Assembly: GCA_045546695.1 (NCBI GenBank)
Contig: JAZQDE010000005.1
Location: forward strand, 1 to 18,188
Reading direction: 5' to 3'
From: SIG424 sp045546695
Lineage (GTDB): Bacteria; Bacillota; Clostridia; UBA1212; UBA1255
Length of the DNA stretch: 18,188 bases
The notes beneath the pieces were generated by a model. That model was given only the letters and a program-made list of their open reading frames with translations. It was not told the origin of the DNA and did no database searches. Position numbers and translations under genes: made by a program. How positions within the stretch are numbered: position 1 is the stretch's first letter; each line of letters opens with the position of its first letter. Shown here in pieces: positions 1-5,876 of this stretch.

Positions 1-93
1 TACATCTAACCAGGAGAAGTTCTTTACAAAGTTCAGTAAGTCCTCTGCAAGAGGAGTGCCCTTGTCAACTTTTTGAAGTTCAATTTCTTCCAT
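1..93 (-). CDS. GNAT-like acetyltransferase, N-terminal fragment (runs off the window edge)
   Basis: An open frame of 31 codons starts at the ATG read leftwards from base 93 and leaves the window. A good ribosome binding site (GAGGTAGG) lies just upstream. The peptide begins MEEIELQKVDKGTPLAEDLL and continues with FVKNFSWLDV. This resembles the start of small GNAT N-acetyltransferases, which usually open with a beta strand followed by a helix carrying a conserved aromatic patch. The acetyl-CoA binding motif would lie outside the window, so the family call is an inference from a short stretch. It lies downstream of another GNAT remnant on the same strand. Confidence 0.5.
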   Translation of the reverse strand, partial: MEEIELQKVDKGTPLAEDLLNFVKNFSWLDV

Positions 94-142
94 TTTCCTA
101 CCTCTCGTGTTTATCAAAACCCAATTTAGCGAACTGTTCGAC

Positions 143-439
143 CTATTGGAATTGGGTTAATTCACATTTGTAGCGGATAACCGTTTCACCGTCATAACTT
201 TCAGAGAATTCTGTAATACTAAATTTGTTCTTCTGATAAAAAACGACGGCATCATTATCCGTTTCAGCATATACAGACAATAAATCATAATTATTTATCA
301 CTTGTTTTATCATATAAGAACCAATGCCTTTGCCACGAGCAGATAAATCAACCGCAATTCCTAATATCTCAATGTTTGTAAAATATCGTTCTTGTGAGTT
401 AATTCTATTAGGTTCATTGCACGCACCTAAAATTCTTAT
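143..439 (-). pseudogene. GNAT N-acetyltransferase, 5'-truncated remnant
   Basis: The frame is open for 98 codons and stops at 143-145, but an in-frame TAA at 440-442 precedes it and there is no ATG, GTG or TTG start with a ribosome binding site. The product carries the diagnostic GNAT motif A (AVDLSARGKGIGSYM, containing the acetyl-CoA-binding R-G-K-G-I-G loop). It then has the usual alpha4/beta5 region (LLSVYAETDNDAVVFYQKN) and a final strand. Complete GNAT proteins are about 140-170 residues, so roughly the first third is missing. An out-of-frame ATG inside gives only 18 codons. A frameshift further upstream cannot rescue it, because a terminator hairpin lies at 494-528. Confidence 0.68.
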
Positions 440-493
440 TTATCGGTTAGTTGTATTATAGCATAACTTGACCAACAAATAAAGAGAATATAA

Positions 494-528
494 AAAACAC
501 CCACAGTTTAAAAAACTACGGGTGTTTT
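494..528 (-). terminator. Bidirectional intrinsic terminator
   Basis: AAAACACCC at 494-502 pairs perfectly with GGGTGTTTT at 520-528, and an inner AGTTT/AAACT stem extends the hairpin. Read on the minus strand it ends in a run of six T, so it should stop transcription from the lipoprotein gene at 585-1270. It also separates that gene from the GNAT remnants. The plus-strand copy ends in four T and is a weaker terminator. Confidence 0.75.
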
Positions 529-584
529 CGTAACTTGTTGTACTGTCCTTTAGAGTATAACTCCTAATCAGGGTCTTTTTGTTG

Positions 585-878
585 TTATTTTTCAATACAT
601 GATTTCAATGAAAGATTTTTAATTTCAACACCGCAGTCGTATGTTGCAATAATTTCCCAGCCGTAGTTCATATAATCGATATAAAAATCTTCAATTGTAG
701 CGTCAGGTGCAAAGTCGCCTTCATCAATGCCACGATTTACCATAGCTTGCAGATGGGGAATAAGATCAATTTCATAGTGAAGCCAGTCATCTGATGCCTG
801 TGGAGCGATGCCGGAGGCATCCCAGAGCGTCTTGTCCATATTTTTATATACGTTTTCCATACCGATGACGTATATCAT
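585..878 (-). CDS. Downstream half of a frameshifted lipoprotein gene
   Basis: From its first ATG this frame gives 97 residues, but the same frame is open further upstream to the seven-A run read on the minus strand (plus-strand T at 929-935). There it joins the upstream lipoprotein frame after a one-base backward slip. The joined reading continues smoothly (GKK then SSDSYFVDGGKADASGQM, then IYVIGMENVYKN). The combined gene would encode about 228 residues. The protein is acidic, with many aromatic residues (WDASGIAP, HYEIDLIPHL, YIDYMNYGW), and no family is recognised. No ribosome binding site was seen for independent translation. It is probably the C-terminal part of one extracytoplasmic lipoprotein, either mutated or made by frameshifting. 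Confidence 0.55.
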   Translation of the reverse strand: MIYVIGMENVYKNMDKTLWDASGIAPQASDDWLHYEIDLIPHLQAMVNRGIDEGDFAPDATIEDFYIDYMNYGWEIIATYDCGVEIKNLSLKSCIEK

Positions 879-907
879 CTGACCGGAAGCGTCAGCTTTG
901 CCACCAT

Positions 908-1270
908 CTACGAAATAGCTGTCAGAACTTTTTTTCCAGCGACTGTCAAAGTGTTACTGTCGCTGTCTGCGCGTTTGCGCCATATGCACGGACCGCTGTC
1001 CCATTGCGCAAGAGACCACTTCGGCTTCTGCGTGGAGTCGGTATATGTGAACGAACCAAGCTCAGTTATCCGGTCGCCGTTTTTATGGTCCTTCTGGCTG
1101 AGAACGGTCATTCCGTCACTGAAATTTCCGTCCGGGATCAATTCCTTAACGTTATATTTTTCATCAAGGTCCGGCTCTTTATCTTTTTCGGCAGGTGGAT
1201 TTGTCATTTGCGGCGTACAACCTACCAAAAAAAGTGTAATCAATAACAGCAAGAATATAATACGTTTCAT
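908..1270 (-). CDS. Putative lipoprotein (N-terminal part, ends at a frameshift)
   Basis: The gene starts at the ATG at 1270-1268 behind AAGGAG. The first 18 residues (MKRIIFLLLLITLFLVGC) form a classic lipoprotein signal peptide: two positive residues, a leucine-rich core and an LVGC lipobox with Cys18 as the lipidated residue. A Pro/Lys/Glu-rich linker (about 19-38) follows, as is usual for tethering to the outer face of the membrane. The remaining mature part has no family I recognise. The frame ends at 908-910, shortly after a GGA AAA AAA G sequence. A -1 slip there enters the 585-878 frame and adds about 108 residues. The gene is therefore either a homopolymer-indel pseudogene or subject to recoding. 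Confidence 0.65.
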   Translation of the reverse strand: MKRIIFLLLLITLFLVGCTPQMTNPPAEKDKEPDLDEKYNVKELIPDGNFSDGMTVLSQKDHKNGDRITELGSFTYTDSTQKPKWSLAQWDSGPCIWRKRADSDSNTLTVAGKKVLTAIS

Positions 1271-1292
1271 AACGGCTCCTTATTTTTTTCTT

Positions 1293-1322
1293 ATTTTATC
1301 ATATCACGAGGACTGACGACAA
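1293..1322 (-). promoter_or_regulatory. Candidate sigma-A promoter of the lipoprotein gene
   Basis: On the minus strand, TTGTCG (1322-1317) and TAAAAT (1298-1293) are separated by 18 bases. The -10 box lies about 22 bases before the lipoprotein start codon. The match is moderate and no alternative stood out. Confidence 0.35.
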
Positions 1323-1474
1323 GGTGGGGGGATATATGGGAAGTTTATCAAATAAAAAAATCATTTGGTGCGATATATTAACGCAGACCTTACATTTTAG
1401 TTGAATCATTTTTGTATATATAATTAAGGAGTAAGAAAACAATTATTAGGTGTCTGTATATTAAAGAATCGTAT

Positions 1475-1503
1475 TTGACGATATTGACTTTAAAAATATA
1501 TAA
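1475..1503 (+). promoter_or_regulatory. Candidate promoter(s) of the SHOCT-domain gene
   Basis: TTGACG at 1475-1480 and TTGACT at 1484-1489 are both good -35 boxes. The first has an AT-rich -10-like ATATAA after about 17 bases; the second has a TATTCT after 17 bases. The two cannot be told apart by eye. Either would give a leader of about 80-90 bases before the start at 1592. Confidence 0.42.
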
Positions 1504-1591
1504 GTATATTCTATTTATGTTATAAAAGCATTATATGTTTTTTTTGTTTTGTAGGAAAAGAATGTGTTTTTGTATAAGCAGGGGGATTTGT

Positions 1592-2356
1592 ATGGATGAA
1601 ATAGTAATTATTGTTTTTATTTTAATAATTGTTTTTTTTATGATTTTTGCTGTGATTAAAGTTCAAGAGGAAAAATCTCCTCAAAATCAAGCGATTAAAG
1701 AAAAGAAGAAGAAGAAACTAAAAGAAAAAATTGATTCACTCGATTTGAATAAAGTGCATTGTATAAACACTAATATTTTAAATAAAAAAACACAATCAAT
1801 AGTTCAATATCGTGTGGGCATTAGTATGAAAAACAAATTACTGGTTATATACAAGCCGATTAATTTCTCGACTGATGAATATTATGTGTGTAAAATTCCG
1901 TTCTATAAAATTATTGGGTGTGAAATTATAGAAGATAATGAAACTATACTAAGAGGTGGGATTGGTCGTGCTGTAGTTGGCGGGGCGTTAGCTGGTGGAG
2001 TTGGTGCAATTGTAGGCGCAACGACGAGGAAAACAACGGGGGTCATAAACTCGTTAAAAATAGTGATAAGATTAAGCGATGTTGAAAATCCCCATTATGA
2101 GATACCGCTTATAGACGAGAAAATCGAGAGGAAAACAGATAAATACAAAGAATTGTATCAGATTGCTCATGAAATAAATTCTATGATTATAGCTATAGAG
2201 GCAAAGAATAAGAAACAAGATGAAACAAAACAAACAACAAAAATAAAAGAGATCGATGTTGCCGAGGAGTTAAGAAAATATAAAAAATTATACGACGAGG
2301 GTGTAATTACATCCGATGAATTTAACGCAAAGAAAAAGCAGTTATTAGGATTATAA
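1592..2356 (+). CDS. Membrane-anchored SHOCT-domain protein of unknown function
   Basis: The start is placed at ATG 1592 because AGGGGG lies 8-10 bases upstream. The open frame begins earlier, at 1535, but no ribosome binding site supports that. The 254-residue product has one hydrophobic segment (about 4-22) and then a very lysine-rich stretch (37-46), which suggests an N-in or N-out single-pass anchor with a cytoplasmic body. Residues 75-120 look like a beta-rich, PH-like domain. Residues 122-144 are a glycine-rich hydrophobic segment (GGIGRAVVGGALAGGVGAIV). The C-terminus (about 224-252, EELRKYKKLYDEGVITSDEF) is a clear SHOCT domain, a short helical module found at the end of many otherwise unrelated proteins and thought to mediate oligomerisation. 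Base composition is markedly AT-rich compared with the genes further right, which fits accessory DNA. The biochemical role cannot be inferred. Confidence 0.8.
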   Translation: MDEIVIIVFILIIVFFMIFAVIKVQEEKSPQNQAIKEKKKKKLKEKIDSLDLNKVHCINTNILNKKTQSIVQYRVGISMKNKLLVIYKPINFSTDEYYVCKIPFYKIIGCEIIEDNETILRGGIGRAVVGGALAGGVGAIVGATTRKTTGVINSLKIVIRLSDVENPHYEIPLIDEKIERKTDKYKELYQIAHEINSMIIAIEAKNKKQDETKQTTKIKEIDVAEELRKYKKLYDEGVITSDEFNAKKKQLLGL

Positions 2357-2462
2357 ATCAATAATAAATTTACTGGTGTGCGATTGTTTTCCTGTCTGTG
2401 ACAGATGGCTGATTTGAGTGGAGTGACTATAATTATGCGCAATAATATCCAAAATTAGCGTA

Positions 2463-2507
2463 TTAAAATATGCATTTTTGCAATTTCTCATATCTTAAAA
2501 TATGCAT
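2463..2507. repeat. Pair of 13-bp direct repeats upstream of the HD-domain gene promoter
   Basis: TTAAAATATGCAT occurs at 2463-2475 and again, identically, at 2495-2507, 32 bases apart (about three helical turns). The second copy ends five bases before the -35 box at 2513. This arrangement suggests paired operator sites, but no regulator is identified. Confidence 0.55.
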
Positions 2508-2512
2508 AAATA

Positions 2513-2541
2513 TTGACTCGGGTGGAATAAAATGCTACATT
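2513..2541 (+). promoter_or_regulatory. Sigma-A promoter of the HD-domain gene
   Basis: TTGACT (2513-2518), a 17-base spacer and TACATT (2536-2541) preceded by TGC match the consensus well. The promoter lies about 40 bases before the start codon at 2582. Confidence 0.6.
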
Positions 2542-2581
2542 ATAAGCACGACGAACGATTCATCTGACAAACGAGGACGCT

Positions 2582-3145
2582 ATGAAACAACGACAATTTA
2601 TAGAGTTTTTGAACGTAATAGAGAAATTAAAATGCAATACACGCCACTCCTGGACATCTACAGGAAGGCAGGAAAGCGTCTCAGAACACTCATGGCGTCT
2701 TGCTGTGATGGCGATGCTGTGCCGCGACGAATATCCGGATCTTGATATCGACAAAGTTATAAAAATGTGCCTGATTCACGATCTGGGTGAGGCAATCACA
2801 GGCGATATACCATCTTTTTACAAAACACAGCAGAATGAATCAGATGAAGACAATGCAATTGCGAAAATACTTTCAGGACTTCCGGAAGATTATCAGAAGG
2901 AATTTCAGGCATTGTTTACTGAAATGAACGAAAAAAACACAGCGGAGGCAAAGCTTTTCAAGGCGCTTGATAATATGGAAGCACTTGTTTCCCATAATGA
3001 GGCAGACCTTTCAACGTGGCTTCCGCTTGAATATGAAGAGAATCTCGTATACGGTCAGGCAAATTGTGAATGGTCCGAATGGACAAAGATGTTGAAAGAA
3101 GAAATAAAAAAAGACAGTATAGATAAAATGACGAAGGATAAATAA
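2582..3145 (+). CDS. HD-domain phosphohydrolase (YfbR/HDDC2-like)
   Basis: The 187-residue product has the metal ligands of the HD superfamily in the expected order: His36 in ESVSEHSWR, His66-Asp67 in CLIHDLGEAITGDIP, and Asp130 in KALDNMEAL. The HDLGEAITGDIP motif is typical of the YfbR/HDDC2 group, which includes deoxynucleoside 5'-monophosphatases. These are cytoplasmic, metal-dependent enzymes that remove phosphate from nucleoside monophosphates and help balance dNTP pools. Its length fits the family. A GAGG ribosome binding site precedes the ATG, and a dedicated promoter with paired repeats lies upstream. The gene is separated by 17 bases from the membrane-protein gene that follows. Substrate specificity is inferred from family resemblance only. 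Confidence 0.85.
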   Translation: MKQRQFIEFLNVIEKLKCNTRHSWTSTGRQESVSEHSWRLAVMAMLCRDEYPDLDIDKVIKMCLIHDLGEAITGDIPSFYKTQQNESDEDNAIAKILSGLPEDYQKEFQALFTEMNEKNTAEAKLFKALDNMEALVSHNEADLSTWLPLEYEENLVYGQANCEWSEWTKMLKEEIKKDSIDKMTKDK

Positions 3146-3162
3146 AGAAAGGGGTTTTTTAT

Positions 3163-3714
3163 ATGGATAATATGATATTACAGGACGATGTAAAAAAAAC
3201 TTTCCGCTATTGCGCAAGAAAAAAAGTTTCTATAATTTTTAAGTGGATTTTTTACGCAATAGAGATAGCATATGCATTTATTTTTTTACCATGGATGGTG
3301 TATGAAGGACTTAACTCTGATGGTGCTTTTTTTGGTAAATCACTCTTCCTGTTTATGGCAGTTGTGATGATAACTTTTTCACCATTTTTGATATTTATAG
3401 AAACAGGTAGATTGATTTACTCCTGGATCAATCCGGATAAAAAAACATTGCCTGAAAAAATATTTTGTATTATTGGTGCGCTTCTTGTTTTTTTATCAAT
3501 GTTTTTATTCGTTTTTATTAGATTTGACATTGATAAGGTTTTGTTCAATATGTTATGTGTAGCGCCTTTTCTGCCGGTATTATGGATTGTTTCGTCTGTT
3601 GTATGTTCAAAAAAACCTCGCTTAAAAACAATCTGGAAGAAAACATATCTGTGGATCGGAATTCTGGCAACGCTTTTTTATTTTGCTGCGCTTATTGATA
3701 TTATTATTCACTGA
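3163..3714 (+). CDS. Hypothetical integral membrane protein
   Basis: The 183-residue protein is not recognised. It has five likely transmembrane segments, at about 24-45, 60-80, 97-117, 128-149 and 160-181, with short lysine/arginine-rich loops and a charged N-terminal tail of about 20 residues. There is no signal peptide and no catalytic motif. A ribosome-binding-site-like GAAAGGGG lies upstream of ATG 3163, at a longer than usual distance. The gene follows the HD-domain gene by 17 bases and could be co-transcribed with it. Confidence 0.7.
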   Translation: MDNMILQDDVKKTFRYCARKKVSIIFKWIFYAIEIAYAFIFLPWMVYEGLNSDGAFFGKSLFLFMAVVMITFSPFLIFIETGRLIYSWINPDKKTLPEKIFCIIGALLVFLSMFLFVFIRFDIDKVLFNMLCVAPFLPVLWIVSSVVCSKKPRLKTIWKKTYLWIGILATLFYFAALIDIIIH

Positions 3715-3758
3715 ACTGAAGTATTCATAAATCCTATAACAAAAAAGGGGAGGGTATA

Positions 3759-5555
3759 ATGAAAAAATATTGTGGCACATATTCAAAAGTTAATGGTGCA
3801 TTTGTAGGTACTGATGACCTTGGCAGACAGATAAAGCATGAAAAAGTCGCAAAGGCAGACCACAAACGCGACGTAGGTATATTTTATTTCCAATGGATAG
3901 GCGAGCACGGCACAAATGGTCCGTATGACAACAGCGCCATCGTGGAGGCTCACCCTGAGGCTATCACGTCAGAAGAAGCATGGCTCGCATCAGGTGGCGG
4001 AAAAGTATCTGATCACCATTTCTGGGGCAAACCATTATTTGGATATTATCGCTCATCTGATGAATGGGTTATTCTGAAACATCTTCAGATGCTGGTCGAT
4101 GCAGATATAGATTTTCTTGTTTTCGACACGACAAACGCGCACACGTATCAAAAGCGCTTTGAGCAGCTTCTCAAAGTCTGGTATGAGTATCTGGAAAAAG
4201 GTGTAAATGTTCCCAAACTCGTGTTTTATACAAATTCTGCGTCGGGCAGAACAATGGACATCATCTTCGATAACATATATTGCAATAAAGAATTGCGTGA
4301 AAAATATCCTCGTATCGACGAACTTTGGTATATTCACGATGGAAAACCAATGATTATCGGCGTAGAAGCAGAAGCATCCGAGAGAATACTCGATTATTTC
4401 ACGTTCAAAGAGTCTACATGGCCCAACGCCGGTCGCACAGATAACGGTTTTCCGTGGATGGAGTTTGACAGATTACTTACAAAAGACTCAGTTTATGGCA
4501 GAAACGGCCGCAAAGAGGTTATGAATGTTTCTGTGGCCCAGCACTCAGATACGTGCCGTTTCAGCAGTGTGTCATGGTACAAAGGAAATGACCGTACACG
4601 TTGCTGGCACAATGGCGCAAACGACAAGGCAGAAGATGCCATTTTATGGGGATATAATTTTGCGGAGCAGTGGGAATATGCCTTAAAAGAAGATCCCGAA
4701 ATGATTTTCGTAACAGGTTGCAATGAATGGGTAGCACAAAGGCAGCCCAGTAACTGGATTCCTGATGAGCCGATTTTCTTCGTTGATTGTGCGACATATA
4801 ATGGCAGCCGTGACGTAGAGCCTGCGGCGTGCGTTTTTGGCGATAATTACTATATGCAGATGTGCGAGTATATAAGAAGGTACAAAGGCACGACTCCCCG
4901 CGTATATGTAGGCGACAATCTGACAATTGATGTTGACGGCGACTTTTCACAGTGGGATTCCGACAAGATAACAGCCTGCTATACGGATTACGCGGACGAT
5001 ACAAAGGACCGAAATGCGCCGGGCTTCGGCACAGACGTATATACAAATACGACAGGTCGTAACGACTTTGTGTCATTTAAGGTCGCAAAAGACGAGGAGT
5101 ACATATATTTTTACGCACAGACAGCAAAAGCAATCACTCCCATGACTGACAATAACTGGATGACGTTGTTTATAAATACCGGTAAAAATGCTGCCAATAA
5201 CTGGTACGGCTATGACTATGCTGTAAATCTTGAAAAGCCATTAAATAATTCCACGGCAGTACTGTCAAAAAATGTCAGCTCGGATGAGGCTGATAACGGG
5301 GCCGCAAAAGAAGACCGCTGGCTCTGGGAAAAAGCAGGGGAGGCTTTGATGAAGGTTGACGCTGACAAACTCATGCTCGCTGTCAAATTGAGCGATATCG
5401 GCATTGTGGAGGGCGACCTGATCGATATTCAGTTTAAGTGGGCTGACAACTACCAGATGGATGAAAATGGTAAATACAGCATCAATACGTTCTATATCGA
5501 CGGCGACAGCGCTCCGTACGGAAGGCTGAACTATTTATACTCGGAGAAAGCATAA
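3759..5555 (+). CDS. GH99/GH71-like glycoside hydrolase with C-terminal CBM9-like domain
   Basis: The 598-residue protein starts behind GGGGAGG. Residues about 36-375 resemble the GH99/GH71-type TIM-barrel proteins: a first-strand motif (DVGIFYFQW, 38-46), a strand ending in an acidic residue (DFLVFDTTNA, 118-127, Asp123) and a late MIFVTGCNEWV motif (315-325, Glu323) like the xNEW signature of that group. GH99 enzymes act on alpha-mannosides, but the true substrate here is unknown. Residues about 385-590 form a beta-rich module (VDGDFSQWDS, DEEYIYFYAQT, WMTLFINTG) like CBM9/DOMON-type carbohydrate-binding domains. There is no signal peptide, so the enzyme appears cytoplasmic, which is unusual for a protein with a binding module. 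It could instead be a non-catalytic relative. The motif-based family call is an inference. Confidence 0.62.
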   Translation: MKKYCGTYSKVNGAFVGTDDLGRQIKHEKVAKADHKRDVGIFYFQWIGEHGTNGPYDNSAIVEAHPEAITSEEAWLASGGGKVSDHHFWGKPLFGYYRSSDEWVILKHLQMLVDADIDFLVFDTTNAHTYQKRFEQLLKVWYEYLEKGVNVPKLVFYTNSASGRTMDIIFDNIYCNKELREKYPRIDELWYIHDGKPMIIGVEAEASERILDYFTFKESTWPNAGRTDNGFPWMEFDRLLTKDSVYGRNGRKEVMNVSVAQHSDTCRFSSVSWYKGNDRTRCWHNGANDKAEDAILWGYNFAEQWEYALKEDPEMIFVTGCNEWVAQRQPSNWIPDEPIFFVDCATYNGSRDVEPAACVFGDNYYMQMCEYIRRYKGTTPRVYVGDNLTIDVDGDFSQWDSDKITACYTDYADDTKDRNAPGFGTDVYTNTTGRNDFVSFKVAKDEEYIYFYAQTAKAITPMTDNNWMTLFINTGKNAANNWYGYDYAVNLEKPLNNSTAVLSKNVSSDEADNGAAKEDRWLWEKAGEALMKVDADKLMLAVKLSDIGIVEGDLIDIQFKWADNYQMDENGKYSINTFYIDGDSAPYGRLNYLYSEKA

Positions 5556-5574
5556 AAATGCTTAAAAATTGTTG

Positions 5575-5603
5575 TTGCATTGTTGTTTTTTATCGTGTAT
5601 AAT
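5575..5603 (+). promoter_or_regulatory. Strong sigma-A promoter of the rpmF operon
   Basis: TTGCAT (5575-5580), a 17-base spacer and a perfect TATAAT (5598-5603), with a TG just upstream of the -10 box, form the best promoter in the window. It would drive rpmF and probably the DUF512, der and plsY genes behind it. Confidence 0.8.
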
Positions 5604-5606
5604 AGC

Positions 5607-5647
5607 CAAGTTGATTTTAAGTCAGCTAAAGATATTTAGTCAACTTG
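5607..5647 (+). promoter_or_regulatory. Stem-loop in the rpmF 5' leader
   Basis: CAAGTTGA (5607-5614) pairs perfectly with TCAACTTG (5640-5647). A second small hairpin, CTAAA-gata-TTTAG (5626-5639), is nested inside. The structure begins only a few bases after the -10 box, so it would sit at the 5' end of the transcript, about 24 bases before the rpmF start codon. It may stabilise the mRNA or regulate translation. No known riboswitch or ribosomal-protein leader was recognised. Confidence 0.5.
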
Positions 5648-5671
5648 ATTTGCGCAGGAGGTGTTAGCAAG

Positions 5672-5857
5672 ATGATTTGTCCTAAGAGAAGATGGTCAAA
5701 AGCAAGAACTCGTTCAAGAAGAGCAAACTGGAAGCTCGAAGCTCCCAATTTAGTTAAATGTCCTCATTGTCATGAGTTTAAGCTCTATCATACAGTTTGC
5801 GGTAACTGCGGATACTATCGTGGTCGCGAAGTTGTTAAGATGGAAGAAGCAAAATAA
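5672..5857 (+). CDS. rpmF: 50S ribosomal protein L32
   Basis: The 61-residue product begins MICPKRRWSKARTRSRRANW, the basic N-terminal tail that threads into 23S rRNA. It carries two CxxC pairs (Cys30/Cys33 and Cys43/Cys46), forming the zinc ribbon of the zinc-binding L32 type. The start at 5672 is supported by GGAGG eight to ten bases upstream; an in-frame ATG at 5645 would add nine residues without support. In many Bacillota a YceD (DUF177) gene precedes rpmF. Here it does not, and rpmF has its own strong promoter and leader hairpin instead. Confidence 0.95.
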   Translation: MICPKRRWSKARTRSRRANWKLEAPNLVKCPHCHEFKLYHTVCGNCGYYRGREVVKMEEAK

Positions 5858-5876
5858 TTTATATTGAATTTGTATT

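Larger units (their letters stand above)
1271..1591. other. AT-rich divergent intergenic region (about 320 bases)
   Basis: This gap separates the minus-strand lipoprotein gene from the plus-strand SHOCT gene. It holds the candidate promoters listed separately. A G-rich stretch at 1323-1331 resembles a ribosome binding site for a 22-codon frame (1336-1404), which I do not regard as a gene. I saw no RNA gene, repeat or terminator hairpin here. Confidence 0.5.

Noticed and set aside
550..567. TTAGAGT-ATA-ACTCCTAA hairpin between the lipoprotein gene and its terminator
   Set aside because: Short, imperfect and AT-rich; the hairpin at 494-528 is the convincing terminator.
951..1316. Plus-strand open frames over the lipoprotein gene (951-1316 and 1004-1246)
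   Set aside because: They are antisense to a frame with a signal peptide, ribosome binding site and sensible composition, and have no ribosome binding site themselves.
1336..1404. 22-codon frame starting MGSLSNKK behind a G-rich ribosome-binding-site-like stretch
   Set aside because: Very short, no promoter clearly assigned, peptide without recognisable features; chance occurrence in AT-rich DNA is likely.
1535..1591. Longer N-terminus for the SHOCT protein starting at 1535
   Set aside because: The extra 19 residues are cysteine-rich nonsense before the membrane anchor and ATG 1592 has the ribosome binding site.
2392..2404. CTGTC-TGT-GACAG palindrome after the SHOCT gene as a terminator
   Set aside because: Five-base stem without a following T run; too weak to call.
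4561..5076. 171-codon minus-strand frame inside the GH99-like gene
   Set aside because: It is the shadow of a strongly supported plus-strand gene and has no ribosome binding site or recognisable domain.
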